Shown: positions 19,272 through 30,899, counted from the first letter of the stretch. The stretch: 64,000 bases of DNA from Brachyhypopomus gauderio (GCF_052324685.1 NW_027506913.1:62001-126000); one strand, 5' to 3'. Made by a program: numbers and translations. Notes: generated by a model not told the origin, from the letters alone.

Positions 19272-19343
19272 AGGTTCCACTGAGAGTTGAACTCAGATTG
19301 CTGGATTCAGAGTCCAGAGTGCTAACCATTACACCATGGAACC
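19272..19343 (-). tRNA. tRNA-Gln (CUG), V-gene
   Basis: Standard V-gene. Confidence 0.95.
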
Positions 19344-19571
19344 TAAAAGATAAGTTCTGATTCTTCTGTTTTGCTGGGTTCACAGACCAAGTTAAGCTCA
19401 AAGTGACTTGTCTTGAGAGGATGCAAGTTGCAACAACTACAGACAAGGACTTCCAGCAACAAGATGTTTAGTTGAGGTATTCGATTTGGTCAACTGAAAG
19501 ACACTTTCTGTTTACACTAGTCTTCAACAACGAAAGCTGGTACAACCCCTGATAAAGAGCATGTAGCAGAA

Positions 19572-19643
19572 AGGTTCCACCGAGAGTCGAACTTGGATTA
19601 CTGGATTCAGAGTCCAGCGTGCTAACCATTACACCATGGAACC
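19572..19643 (-). tRNA. tRNA-Gln (CUG), C-gene
   Basis: C-gene with an extra 44 C->U just after the anticodon stem. Confidence 0.8.
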
Positions 19644-19870
19644 TACGTTAGACACTTCTGAGTCTTGTTTTGCTGGGTTCACAGACCAAGTTAAGCTCAA
19701 AGTGACTTGTCATGGGAGAATGCATGTTGCAACAACTACAGACAAGGACTTCCAGCAACAAGATAATTAGTTGAGGTATTTGATTTGGTCAACTGAAAGA
19801 CACTTTCTGTTTACAGTAGTCTTCAACAATGAAAGCTGGTACAATCCCAGATAAAGAGTATGTAGTAGAA

Positions 19871-19942
19871 AGGTTCCACCGAGAGTCGAACTCGGATCAC
19901 TGGATTCAAAGTCCAGAGTGCTGACCATTACACCATGGAACC
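19871..19942 (-). tRNA. tRNA-Gln (UUG), U-gene
   Basis: Standard; partner of 16674. Confidence 0.95.
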
Positions 19943-20337
19943 CACAGCAAATGTTGTTTCTAGCAAATGAGTTGCTGGATTCAGAGTCCAGGATGCTAAC
20001 ACCATGGAAACAGCAAATAGGTTTCCAACTTCTCTGCCGTTGATTTCAGAGTCTGTTGTGCTTACTACTGCATCACGCAACCAAAGAAATTAGCTTTTGT
20101 GAATACTGTTTTGCTGAACACATAGCAAAACATCCTGTCCTGAGACCCTAGCGTATTTGGATTTAAATGACTTCACCAATTCTAGGATAATCAGAAAGCT
20201 GTTTGCCACAAGAACAAGCATGTAAAAATTCTGAAAACAATTCATGAAATATGCTGGAATTATAAAGACCGCAAGCATGTGATAGAGCTTGCATGGAGAA
20301 AAGACCTGCAAGCTGGAATCAACACTAATGAATCAAA

Positions 20338-20409
20338 AGGTTCCACTGAGAGTTGAACTCAGATTGCTGGATTCAGAGTCCAGAGTGCTAACCATTACAC
20401 CATGGAACC
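20338..20409 (-). tRNA. tRNA-Gln (CUG), V-gene
   Basis: V-gene with A-type 5' flank, joined directly to the next L. Confidence 0.95.
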
Positions 20410-20636
20410 TACATTAGACATTTCTGAGTCTTGTTTTGCTGGGTTCACAGACCAAGTTAAGCTCAAAGTGACTTGTCTTGAGAGGATGCAGGTTGCAACA
20501 ACTACAGACAAGGACTTCCAGCAACAAGATAATTAGTTGAGGTATTTGATTTGGTCAACTGAAAGACACATTCTGTTTACAGTAGTCTTCAACAATGAAA
20601 GCTTGTACAATCCCAGATAAAGAGCATGTAGCAGAA

Positions 20637-20708
20637 AGGTTCCACCGAGAGTTGAACTCGGATCACTGGATTCAAAGTCCAGAGTGCTGACCATTACACC
20701 ATGGAACC
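20637..20708 (-). tRNA. tRNA-Gln (UUG), U-gene
   Basis: 57 G->A copy. Confidence 0.93.
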
Positions 20709-21103
20709 CACAGCAAAAGTTGTTTCTAGCAAATGAGTTGCTGGATTCAGAGTCCAGAATGCTAACACCATGGAACCAGCAAATAGGTTTCCAACTTCTC
20801 TGCCGTTGATTTCAGAGTCTGTTGTGCTTACTACTGCATCACGCAACCAAAGAAGTTAGCTTTTGTGAATACTGTTTTGCTGAACACATAGCAAAACATC
20901 CTGTCCTGAGACCCTAGCATATTTGGATTTAAATGACTTCACCAATTCTAGGATAATCAGAAAGCTGTTTGCCACAAGAACAAGCATGTAAAAATTCTGA
21001 AAACAATTCATGAAATATGCTGGAATTATATAGACCGCAAGCATGTGATAGAGCTTGCATGGAGAAAAGACCTGCAAGCTGGAATCAACACTAATGAATC
21101 AAA

Positions 21104-21175
21104 AGGTTCCACTGAGAGTTGAACTCAGATTGCTGGATTCAAAGTACAGAGTGCTAACCATTACACCATGGAACC
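21104..21175 (-). tRNA. tRNA-Gln (UUG) by anticodon switch in a V-gene
   Basis: A V-gene by T-stem, flanks and 30 G->U, but the anticodon loop is CTTTGAA: position 34 has changed C->U, turning CUG into UUG. It is the only such case among 54 V-genes; its duplicate at 17907 keeps CUG. The amino acid is unchanged. The U30-C40 mismatch may weaken the tRNA. A gene-conversion patch from a U-gene is less likely, since neighbouring U-gene marks are absent. Confidence 0.85.
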
Positions 21176-21403
21176 TAAAAGATAAGTTCTGATTCTTCTG
21201 TTTTGCTGGGTTCACAGACCAAGTTAAGCTCAAAGTGACTTGTCTTGAGAGGATGCAAGTTGCAACAACTACAGACAAGGACTTCCAGCAACAAGATATT
21301 TAGTTGAGGTATTCGATTTGGTCAACTGAAAGACACTTTCTGTTTACAGTAGTCTTCAACAATGAAAGCTGGTACAATCCCAGATAAAGAGCATGTAGCA
21401 GAA

Positions 21404-21475
21404 AGGTTCCACCGAGAGTCGAACTCGGATTGCTGGATTCAGAGTGCAGAGTGCTAACCATTACACCATGGAACC
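21404..21475 (-). tRNA. tRNA-Gln (CUG), A-gene, 30 G->C
   Basis: Anticodon stem CTGCA/TCCAG with a C30-C40 mismatch; the first of five copies with this change. Confidence 0.83.
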
Positions 21476-21702
21476 TACATGAGACACTTCTGAGTCTTGT
21501 TTTGCTGGGTTCACAGACCAAGTTAAGCTCAAAGTGACTTGTCATGGGAGAATGCATGTTGCAACAACTACAGACAAGGACTTCCAGCAACAAGATAATT
21601 AGTTGAGGTATTTGATTTGGTCAACTGAAAGACACTTTCTGTTTACACTAGTCTTCAACAACGAAAGCTGGTACAACCCCAGATAAAGAGCATGTAGCAG
21701 AA

Positions 21703-21774
21703 AGGTTCCACCGAGAGTCGAACTCGGATTGCTAGATTCAGAGTCCAGAGTGCTAACCATTACACCATGGAACC
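21703..21774 (-). tRNA. tRNA-Gln (CUG), A-gene
   Basis: 41 C->U gives a G29-U41 wobble; otherwise standard. Confidence 0.92.
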
Positions 21775-22001
21775 TACATTAGACATTTCTGAGTCTTGTT
21801 TTGCTGGGTTCACAGACCAAGTTAAGCTCAAAGTGACTTGTCATGGGAGAATGCAGGTTGCAACAACTACAGACAAGGACTTCCAGCAACAAGGTAATTA
21901 GTGGAGGTATTTGATTTGGTCAACTGAAAGACACTTTCTGTTTACAGTAGTCTTCAACAATGAAAGCTGGTACAATCCCAGATAAAGAGCATGTAGCAGA
22001 A

Positions 22002-22073
22002 AGGTTCCACCGAGAGTCGAACTCAGATCACTGGATTCAAAGTCCAGAGTGCTGACCATTACACCATGGAACC
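22002..22073 (-). tRNA. tRNA-Gln (UUG), U-gene
   Basis: 50 C->U makes a U50-G64 wobble, half of the change that V-genes carry in full. Confidence 0.92.
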
Positions 22074-22468
22074 CACAGCAAAAGTTGTTTCTAGCAAATG
22101 AGTTGCTGGATTCAGAGTTCAGAATGCTAACACCATGGAACCAGCAAATAGGTTTCCAACTTCTCTGCCGTTGATTTCAGAGTCTGTTGTGCTTACTACT
22201 GCATCACGCAACCAAAGAAATTAGCTTTTGTGAATACTGTTTTGCTGAACACATAGCAAAACATCCTGTCCTGAGACCCTAGCATATTTGGATTTAAATG
22301 ACTTCACCAATTCTAGGATAATCAGAAAGCTGTTTGCCACAAGAACAAGCATGTAAAAATTCTGAAAACAATTCATGAAATATGCTGGAATTATAAAGAC
22401 CGCAAGCATGTGATAGAGCTTGCATGGAGAAAAGACCTGCAAGCTGGAATCAACACTAATGAATCAAA

Positions 22469-22540
22469 AGGTTCCACTGAGAGTTGAACTCAGATTGCTG
22501 GATTCAGAGTCCAGAGTGCTAACCATTACACCATGGAACC
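22469..22540 (-). tRNA. tRNA-Gln (CUG), V-gene
   Basis: Standard V-gene. Relic 1 of this module (22100) reads TCTGAACTC instead of TCTGGACTC. Confidence 0.95.
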
Positions 22541-22768
22541 TAAAAGATAAGTTCTGATTCTTCTGTTTTGCTGGGTTCACAGACCAAGTTAAGCTCAAAG
22601 TGACTTGTCTTGAGAGGATGCAAGTTGCAACAACTACAGACAAGGACTTCCAGCAACAAGATGTTTAGTTGAGGTATTCGATTTGGTCAACTGAAAGACA
22701 CTTTCTGTTTACACTAGTCTTCAACAACGAAAGCTGGTACAACCCCTGATAAAGAGCATGTAGCAGAA

Positions 22769-22840
22769 AGGTTCCACCGAGAGTCGAACTTGGATTGCTG
22801 GATTCAGAGTCCAGCGTGCTAACCATTACACCACGGAACC
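22769..22840 (-). tRNA. tRNA-Gln (CUG), C-gene
   Basis: C-gene with 7 A->G, a G-U wobble at the foot of the acceptor stem. Confidence 0.8.
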
Positions 22841-23067
22841 TACGTTAGACACTTCTGAGTCTTGTTTTGCTTGGTTCACAGACCAAGTTAAGCTCAAAGT
22901 GACTTGTCATGGGAGAATGCATGTTGCAACAACTACAGACAAGGACTTCCAGCAACAAGATAATTAGTTGAGGTATTTGATTTGGTCAACTGAAAGACAC
23001 TTTCTGTTTACAGTAGTCTTCAACAATGAAAGCTGGTACAATCCCAGATAAAGAGCATGTAGCAGAA

Positions 23068-23139
23068 AGGTTCCACCGAGAGTCGAACTCGGATCACAGG
23101 ATTCAAAGTCCAGAGTGCTGACCATTACACCATGGAACC
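23068..23139 (-). tRNA. tRNA-Gln (UUG), U-gene, U28-U42 form
   Basis: Anticodon-stem U-U mismatch. Confidence 0.85.
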
Positions 23140-23534
23140 CACGGCAAAAGTTGTTTCTAGCAAATGAGTTGCTGGATTCAGAGTCCAGAATGCTAACACC
23201 ATGGAACCAGCAAATAGGTTTCCAACTTCTCTGCCGTTGATTTCAGAGTCTGTTGTGCTTACTACTGCATCACGCAACCAAAGAAATTAGCTTTTGTGAA
23301 TACTGTTTTGCTGAACACATAGCAAAACATCCTGTCCTGAGACCCTAGCATATTTGGATTTAAATGACTTCACCAATTCTAGGATAATCAGAAAGCTGTT
23401 TGCCACAAGAACAAGCATGTAAAAATTCTGAAAACAATTCATGAAATATGCTGGAATTATAAAGACCGCAAGCATGTGATAGAGCTTGCATGGAGAAAAG
23501 ACCTGCAAGCTGGAATCAACACTAATGAATCAAA

Positions 23535-23606
23535 AGGTTCCACTGAGAGTTGAACTCAGATTGCTGGATTCAGAGTCCAGAGTGCTAACCATTACACCAT
23601 GGAACC
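23535..23606 (-). tRNA. tRNA-Gln (CUG), V-gene
   Basis: Standard V-gene. Confidence 0.95.
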
Positions 23607-23834
23607 TAAAAGATAAGTTCTGATTCTTCTGTTTTGCTGGGTTCACAGACCAAGTTAAGCTCAAAGTGACTTGTCTTGAGAGGATGCAAGTTGCAACAAC
23701 TACAGACAAGGACTTCCAGCAACAAGATATTTAGTTGAGGTATTCGATTTGGTCAACTGAAAGACACTTTCTGTTTACAGTAGTCTTCAACAATGAAAGC
23801 TGGTACAATCCCAGATAAAGAGCATGTAGCAGAA

Positions 23835-23906
23835 AGGTTCCACCGAGAGTCGAACTCGGATTGCTGGATTCAGAGTCCAGAGTGCTAACCATTACACCAT
23901 GGAACC
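23835..23906 (-). tRNA. tRNA-Gln (CUG), A-gene
   Basis: Standard; first of a pair. Confidence 0.95.
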
Positions 23907-24133
23907 TACATGAGACACTTCTGAGTCTTGTTTTGCTGGGTTCACAGACCAAGTTAAGCTCAAAGTGACTTGTCATGGGAGAATGCATGTTGCAACAACT
24001 ACAGACAAGGACTTCCAGCAACAAGATAATTAGTTGAGGTATTTGATTTGGTCAACTGAAAGACACTTTCTGTTTACACTAGTCTTCAACAACGAAAGCT
24101 GGTACAACCCCAGATAAAGAGCATGTAGCAGAA

Positions 24134-24205
24134 AGGTTCCACCGAGAGTCGAACTCGGATTGCTGGATTCAGAGTGCAGAGTGCTAACCATTACACCATG
24201 GAACC
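24134..24205 (-). tRNA. tRNA-Gln (CUG), A-gene, 30 G->C
   Basis: C30-C40 mismatch in the anticodon stem. Confidence 0.83.
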
Positions 24206-24432
24206 TACATTAGACATTTCTGAGTCTTGTTTTGCTGGGTTCACAGACCAAGTTAAGCTCAAAGTGACTTGTCATGGGAGAATGCAGGTTGCAACAACTA
24301 CAGACAAGGACTTCCAGCAACAAGGTAATTAGTGGAGGTATTTGATTTGGTCAACTGAAAGACACTTTCTGTTTACAGTAGTCTTCAACAATGAAAGCTG
24401 GTACAATCCCAGATAAAGAGCATGTAGCAGAA

Positions 24433-24504
24433 AGGTTCCACCGAGAGTCGAACTCGGATCACTGGATTCAAAGTCCAGAGTGCTGACCATTACACCATGG
24501 AACC
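24433..24504 (-). tRNA. tRNA-Gln (UUG), U-gene
   Basis: Standard. Confidence 0.95.
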
Positions 24505-24899
24505 CACAGCAAAAGTTGTTTCTAGCAAATGAGTTGCTGGATTCAGAGTTCAGAATGCTAACACCATGGAACCAGCAAATAGGTTTCCAACTTCTCTGCC
24601 GTTGATTTCAGAGTCTGTTGTGCTTACTACTGCATCACGCAACCAAAGAAATTAGCTTTTGTGAATACTGTTTTGCTGAACACATAGCAAAACATCCTGT
24701 CCTGAGACCCTAGCATATTTGGATTTAAATGACTTCACCAATTCTAGGATAATCAGAAAGCTGTTTGCCACAAGAACAAGCATGTAAAAATTCTGAAAAC
24801 AATTCATGAAATATGCTGGAATTATAAAGACCGCAAGCATGTGATAGAGCTTGCATGGAGAAAAGACCTGCAAGCTGGAATCAACACTAATGAATCAAA

Positions 24900-24971
24900 A
24901 GGTTCCACTGAGAGTTGAACTCAGATTGCTGGATTCAGAGTCCAGAGTGCTAACCATTACACCATGGAACC
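24900..24971 (-). tRNA. tRNA-Gln (CUG), V-gene
   Basis: Standard V-gene. Confidence 0.95.
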
Positions 24972-25199
24972 TAAAAGATAAGTTCTGATTCTTCTGTTTT
25001 GCTGGGTTCACAGACCAAGTTAAGCTCAAAGTGACTTGTCTTGAGAGGATGCAAGTTGCAACAACTACAGACAAGGACTTCCAGCAACAAGATGTTTAGT
25101 TGAGGTATTCGATTTGGTCAACTGAAAGACACTTTCTGTTTACACTAGTCTTCAACAACGAAAGCTGGTACAACCCCTGATAAAGAGCATGTAGCAGAA

Positions 25200-25271
25200 A
25201 AGTTCCACCGAGAGTCAAACTTGGATTGCTGGATTCAGAGTCCAGCGTGCTAACCATTACACCATGGAACG
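25200..25271 (-). pseudogene. tRNA-Gln (CUG), decayed C-gene
   Basis: Full length, but 1 G->C and 72 C->U break the end pair of the acceptor, 51 G->A breaks the T-stem and 56 C->U hits the B-box core. The anticodon CUG is intact. Probably dead, although it ends in TTTT. Confidence 0.7.
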
Positions 25272-25498
25272 TACGTTAGACACTTCTGAGTCTTGTTTTG
25301 CTTGGTTCACAGACCAAGTTAAGCTCAAAGTGACTTGTCATGGGAGAATGCATGTTGCAACAACTACAGACAAGGACTTCCAGCAACAAGATAATTAGTT
25401 GAGGTATTTGATTTGGTCAACTGAAAGACACTTTCTGTTTACAGTAGTCTTCAACAATGAAAGCTGGTACAATCCCAGATAAAGAGCATGTAGCAGAA

Positions 25499-25570
25499 AG
25501 GTTCCACCGAGAGTCGAACTCGGATCACAGGATTCAAAGTCCAGAGTGCTGACCATTACACCATGGAACC
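25499..25570 (-). tRNA. tRNA-Gln (UUG), U-gene, U28-U42 form
   Basis: Anticodon-stem U-U mismatch. Confidence 0.85.
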
Positions 25571-25965
25571 CACGGCAAAAGTTGTTTCTAGCAAATGAGT
25601 TGCTGGATTCAGAGTCCAGAATGCTAACACCATGGAACCAGCAAATAGGTTTCCAACTTCTCTGCCGTTGATTTCAGAGTCTGTTGTGCTTACTACTGCA
25701 TCACGCAACCAAAGAAATTAGCTTTTGTGAATACTGTTTTGCTGAACACATAGCAAAACATCCTGTCCTGAGACCCTAGCATATTTGGATTTAAATGACT
25801 TCACCAATTCTAGGATAATCAGAAAGCTGTTTGCCACAAGAACAAGCATGTAAAAATTCTGAAAACAATTCATGAAATATGCTGGAATTATAAAGACCGC
25901 AAGCATGTGATAGAGCTTGCATGGAGAAAAGACCTGCAAGCTGGAATCAACACTAATGAATCAAA

Positions 25966-26037
25966 AGGTTCCACTGAGAGTTGAACTCAGATTGCTGGAT
26001 TCAGAGTCCAGAGTGCTAACCATTACACCATGGAACC
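25966..26037 (-). tRNA. tRNA-Gln (CUG), V-gene
   Basis: Standard V-gene. Confidence 0.95.
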
Positions 26038-26265
26038 TAAAAGATAAGTTCTGATTCTTCTGTTTTGCTGGGTTCACAGACCAAGTTAAGCTCAAAGTGA
26101 CTTGTCTTGAGAGGATGCAAGTTGCAACAACTACAGACAAGGACTTCCAGCAACAAGATATTTAGTTGAGGTATTCGATTTGGTCAACTGAAAGACACTT
26201 TCTGTTTACAGTAGTCTTCAACAATGAAAGCTGGTACAATCCCAGATAAAGAGCATGTAGCAGAA

Positions 26266-26337
26266 AGGTTCCACCGAGAGTCGAACTCGGATTGCTGGAT
26301 TCAGAGTCCAGAGTGCTAACCATTACACCATGGAACC
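26266..26337 (-). tRNA. tRNA-Gln (CUG), A-gene
   Basis: Standard, with the TACTTTAGAC 5' flank variant. Confidence 0.95.
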
Positions 26338-26564
26338 TACTTTAGACACTTCTGAGTCTTGTTTTGCTCGGTTCACAGACCAAGTTAAGCTCAAAGTGAC
26401 TTGTCATGGGAGAATGCAGGTTGCAACAACTACAGACAAGGACTTCCAGCAACAAGATAATTAGTTGAGGTATTTGATTTGGTCAACTGAAAGACACTTT
26501 CTGTTTACAGTAGTCTTCAACAATGAAAGCTGGTACAATCCCAGATAAAGAGCATGTAGCAGAA

Positions 26565-26636
26565 AGGTTCCACCGAGAGTCGAACTCGGATCACTGGATT
26601 CAAAGTCCAGAGTGCTGACCATTACACCATGGAACC
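26565..26636 (-). tRNA. tRNA-Gln (UUG), U-gene
   Basis: Standard. Confidence 0.95.
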
Positions 26637-27031
26637 CACAGCAAAAGTTGTTTCTAGCAAATGAGTTGCTGGATTCAGAGTCCAGAATGCTAACACCATG
26701 GAAACAGCAAATAGGTTTCCAACTTCTCTGCCGTTGATTTCAGAGTCTGTTGTGCTTACTACTGCATCACGCAACCAAAGAAATTAGCTTTTGTGAATAC
26801 TGTTTTGCTGAACACATAGCAAAACATCCTGTCCTGAGACCCTAGCATATTTGGATTTAAATGACTTCACCAATTCTAGGATAATCAGAAAGCTGTTTGC
26901 CACAAGAACAAGCATGTAAAAATTCTGAAAACAATTCATGAAATATGCTGGAATTATAAAGACCGCAAGCATGTGATAGAGCTTGCATGGAGAAAAGACC
27001 TGCAAGCTGGAATCAACACTAATGAATCAAA

Positions 27032-27103
27032 AGGTTCCACTGAGAGTTGAACTCAGATTGCTGGATTCAGAGTCCAGAGTGCTAACCATTACACCATGGA
27101 ACC
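27032..27103 (-). tRNA. tRNA-Gln (CUG), V-gene
   Basis: Standard V-gene. Confidence 0.95.
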
Positions 27104-27331
27104 TAAAAGATAAGTTCTGATTCTTCTGTTTTGCTGGGTTCACAGACCAAGTTAAGCTCAAAGTGACTTGTCTTGAGAGGATGCAAGTTGCAACAACTAC
27201 AGACAAGGACTTCCAGCAACAAGATGTTTAGTTGAGGTATTCGATTTGGTCAACTGAAAGACACTTTCTGTTTACACTAGTCTTCAACAACGAAAGCTGG
27301 TACAACCCCTGATAAAGAGCATGTAGCAGAA

Positions 27332-27403
27332 AGGTTCCACCGAGAGTCGAACTTGGATTGCTGAATTCAGAGTCCAGCGTGCTAACCATTACACCATGGA
27401 ACC
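27332..27403 (-). tRNA. tRNA-Gln (CUG), C-gene, 40 C->U
   Basis: C-gene with G30-U40 wobble in the anticodon stem; first of eight such copies. Confidence 0.8.
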
Positions 27404-27630
27404 TACGTTAGACACTTCTGAGTCTTGTTTTGCTGGGTTCACAGACCAAGTTAAGCTCAAATTGACTTGTCTTGAGAGGATGCAGGTTGCAACAACTACA
27501 GACAAGGACTTCCAGCAACAAGATATTTAGTTGAGGTATTCGATTTGGTCAACTGAAAGACACTTTCTGTTTACAGTAGTCTTCAACAACGAAAGCTGGT
27601 ACAATCCCAGATAAAGAGCATGTAGCAGAA

Positions 27631-27702
27631 AGGTTCCACCGAGAGTCGAACTCGGATTGCTGGATTCAGAGTCCAGAGTGCTAACCATTACACCATGGAA
27701 CC
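27631..27702 (-). tRNA. tRNA-Gln (CUG), A-gene
   Basis: Standard; second of a pair. Confidence 0.95.
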
Positions 27703-27929
27703 TACTTTAGACACTTCTGAGTCTTGTTTTGCTCGGTTCACAGACCAAGTTAAGCTCAAAGTGACTTGTCATGGGAGAATGCAGGTTGCAACAACTACAG
27801 ACAAGGACTTCCAGCAACAAGATAATTAGTTGAGGTATTTGATTTGGTCAACTGAAAGACACTTTCTGTTTACAGTAGTCTTCAACAATGAAAGCTGGTA
27901 CAATCCCAGATAAAGAGCATGTAGCAGAA

Positions 27930-28001
27930 AGGTTCCACCGAGAGTCGAACTCGGATCACTGGATTCAAAGTCCAGAGTGCTGACCATTACACCATGGAAC
28001 C
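27930..28001 (-). tRNA. tRNA-Gln (UUG), U-gene
   Basis: Standard. Confidence 0.95.
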
Positions 28002-28396
28002 CACAGCAAAAGTTGTTTCTAGCAAATGAGTTGCTGGATTCAGAGTCCAGAATGCTAACACCATGGAAACAGCAAATAGGTTTCCAACTTCTCTGCCGTT
28101 GATTTCAGAGTCTGTTGTGCTTACTACTGCATCACGCAACCAAAGAAATTAGCTTTTGTGAATACTGTTTTGCTGAACACATAGCAAAACATCCTGTCCT
28201 GAGACCCTAGCATATTTGGATTTAAATGACTTCACCAATTCTAGGATAATCAGAAAGCTGTTTGCCACAAGAACAAGCATGTAAAAATTCTGAAAACAAT
28301 TCATGAAATATGCTGGAATTATAAAGACCGCAAGCATGTGATAGAGCTTGCATGGAGAAAAGACCTGCAAGCTGGAATCAACACTAATGAATCAAA

Positions 28397-28468
28397 AGGT
28401 TCCACTGAGAGTTGAACTCAGATTGCTGGATTCAGAGTCCAGAGTGCTAACCATTACACCATGGAACC
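28397..28468 (-). tRNA. tRNA-Gln (CUG), V-gene
   Basis: Standard V-gene. Confidence 0.95.
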
Positions 28469-28696
28469 TAAAAGATAAGTTCTGATTCTTCTGTTTTGCT
28501 GGGTTCACAGACCAAGTTAAGCTCAAAGTGACTTGTCTTGAGAGGATGCAAGTTGCAACAACTACAGACAAGGACTTCCAGCAACAAGATATTTAGTTGA
28601 GGTATTCGATTTGGTCAACTGAAAGACACTTTCTGTTTACAGTAGTCTTCAACAATGAAAGCTGGTACAATCCCAGATAAAGAGCATGTAGCAGAA

Positions 28697-28768
28697 AGGT
28701 TCCACCGAGAGTCGAACTCGGATTGCTGGATTCAGAGTCCAGAGTGCTAACCATTACACCATGGAACC
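28697..28768 (-). tRNA. tRNA-Gln (CUG), A-gene
   Basis: Standard; first of a pair. Confidence 0.95.
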
Positions 28769-28995
28769 TACATGAGACACTTCTGAGTCTTGTTTTGCTG
28801 GGTTCACAGACCAAGTTAAGCTCAAAGTGACTTGTCATGGGAGAATGCATGTTGCAACAACTACAGACAAGGACTTCCAGCAACAAGATAATTAGTTGAG
28901 GTATTTGATTTGGTCAACTGAAAGACACTTTCTGTTTACACTAGTCTTCAACAACGAAAGCTGGTACAACCCCAGATAAAGAGCATGTAGCAGAA

Positions 28996-29067
28996 AGGTT
29001 CCACCGAGAGTCGAACTCGGATTGCTGGATTCAGAGTGCAGAGTGCTAACCATTACACCATGGAACC
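28996..29067 (-). tRNA. tRNA-Gln (CUG), A-gene, 30 G->C
   Basis: C30-C40 mismatch. Confidence 0.83.
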
Positions 29068-29294
29068 TACATTAGACATTTCTGAGTCTTGTTTTGCTGG
29101 GTTCACAGACCAAGTTAAGCTCAAAGTGACTTGTCATGGGAGAATGCAGGTTGCAACAACTACAGACAAGGACTTCCAGCAACAAGGTAATTAGTGGAGG
29201 TATTTGATTTGGTCAACTGAAAGACACTTTCTGTTTACAGTAGTCTTCAACAATGAAAGCTGGTACAATCCCAGATAAAGAGCATGTAGCAGAA

Positions 29295-29366
29295 AGGTTC
29301 CACCGAGAGTCGAACTCGGATCACTGGATTCAAAGTCCAGAGTGCTGACCATTACACCATGGAACC
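29295..29366 (-). tRNA. tRNA-Gln (UUG), U-gene
   Basis: Standard. Confidence 0.95.
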
Positions 29367-29761
29367 CACAGCAAAAGTTGTTTCTAGCAAATGAGTTGCT
29401 GGATTCAGAGTTCAGAATGCTAACACCATGGAACCAGCAAATAGGTTTCCAACTTCTCTGCCGTTGATTTCAGAGTCTGTTGTGCTTACTACTGCATCAC
29501 GCAACCAAAGAAATTAGCTTTTGTGAATACTGTTTTGCTGAACACATAGCAAAACATCCTGTCCTGAGACCCTAGCATATTTGGATTTAAATGACTTCAC
29601 CAATTCTAGGATAATCAGAAAGCTGTTTGCCACAAGAACAAGCATGTAAAAATTCTGAAAACAATTCATGAAATATGCTGGAATTATAAAGACCGCAAGC
29701 ATGTGATAGAGCTTGCATGGAGAAAAGACCTGCAAGCTGGAATCAACACTAATGAATCAAA

Positions 29762-29833
29762 AGGTTCCACTGAGAGTTGAACTCAGATTGCTGGATTCAG
29801 AGTCCAGAGTGCTAACCATTACACCATGGAACC
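29762..29833 (-). tRNA. tRNA-Gln (CUG), V-gene
   Basis: Standard V-gene. Confidence 0.95.
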
Positions 29834-30061
29834 TAAAAGATAAGTTCTGATTCTTCTGTTTTGCTGGGTTCACAGACCAAGTTAAGCTCAAAGTGACTTG
29901 TCTTGAGAGGATGCAAGTTGCAACAACTACAGACAAGGACTTCCAGCAACAAGATGTTTAGTTGAGGTATTCGATTTGGTCAACTGAAAGACACTTTCTG
30001 TTTACACTAGTCTTCAACAACGAAAGCTGGTACAACCCCTGATAAAGAGCATGTAGCAGAA

Positions 30062-30133
30062 AAGTTCCACCGAGAGTCGAACTTGGATTGCTGGATTCAG
30101 AGTCCAGCGTGCTAACCATTACACCATGGAACC
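30062..30133 (-). tRNA. tRNA-Gln (CUG), C-gene, 72 C->U
   Basis: G1-U72 wobble at the acceptor end. The same change turns the 3' end into CTTTTC, creating a T4 stop that overlaps the last two bases of the tRNA. Confidence 0.77.
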
Positions 30134-30360
30134 TACGTTAGACACTTCTGAGTCTTGTTTTGCTTGGTTCACAGACCAAGTTAAGCTCAAAGTGACTTGT
30201 CATGGGAGAATGCATGTTGCAACAACTACAGACAAGGACTTCCAGCAACAAGATAATTAGTTGAGGTATTTGATTTGGTCAACTGAAAGACACTTTCTGT
30301 TTACAGTAGTCTTCAACAATGAAAGCTGGTACAATCCCAGATAAAGAGCATGTAGCAGAA

Positions 30361-30432
30361 AGGTTCCACCGAGAGTCGAACTCGGATCACAGGATTCAAA
30401 GTCCAGAGTGCTGACCATTACACCATGGAACC
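30361..30432 (-). tRNA. tRNA-Gln (UUG), U-gene, U28-U42 form
   Basis: Anticodon-stem U-U mismatch. Confidence 0.85.
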
Positions 30433-30827
30433 CACGGCAAAAGTTGTTTCTAGCAAATGAGTTGCTGGATTCAGAGTCCAGAATGCTAACACCATGGAAC
30501 CAGCAAATAGGTTTCCAACTTCTCTGCCGTTGATTTCAGAGTCTGTTGTGCTTACTACTGCATCACGCAACCAAAGAAATTAGCTTTTGTGAATACTGTT
30601 TTGCTGAACACATAGCAAAACATCCTGTCCTGAGACCCTAGCATATTTGGATTTAAATGACTTCACCAATTCTAGGATAATCAGAAAGCTGTTTGCCACA
30701 AGAACAAGCATGTAAAAATTCTGAAAACAATTCATGAAATATGCTGGAATTATAAAGACCGCAAGCATGTGATAGAGCTTGCATGGAGAAAAGACCTGCA
30801 AGCTGGAATCAACACTAATGAATCAAA

Positions 30828-30899
30828 AGGTTCCACTGAGAGTTGAACTCAGATTGCTGGATTCAGAGTCCAGAGTGCTAACCATTACACCATGGAACC
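30828..30899 (-). tRNA. tRNA-Gln (CUG), V-gene
   Basis: Standard V-gene. Confidence 0.95.

Larger units (their letters stand above)
15309..21702 (-). repeat. Higher-order repeat, 3,197 bases x2
   Basis: The block 15309-18505 (spacings 1066 + 766 + 1365) is repeated directly from 18506. Both copies share the U28-U42 U-gene (15608/18805), GCAAATTAG beside relic 1, a C-gene (16375/19572) and the GTATTTGG spacer change (near 16954/20151). Confidence 0.87.
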
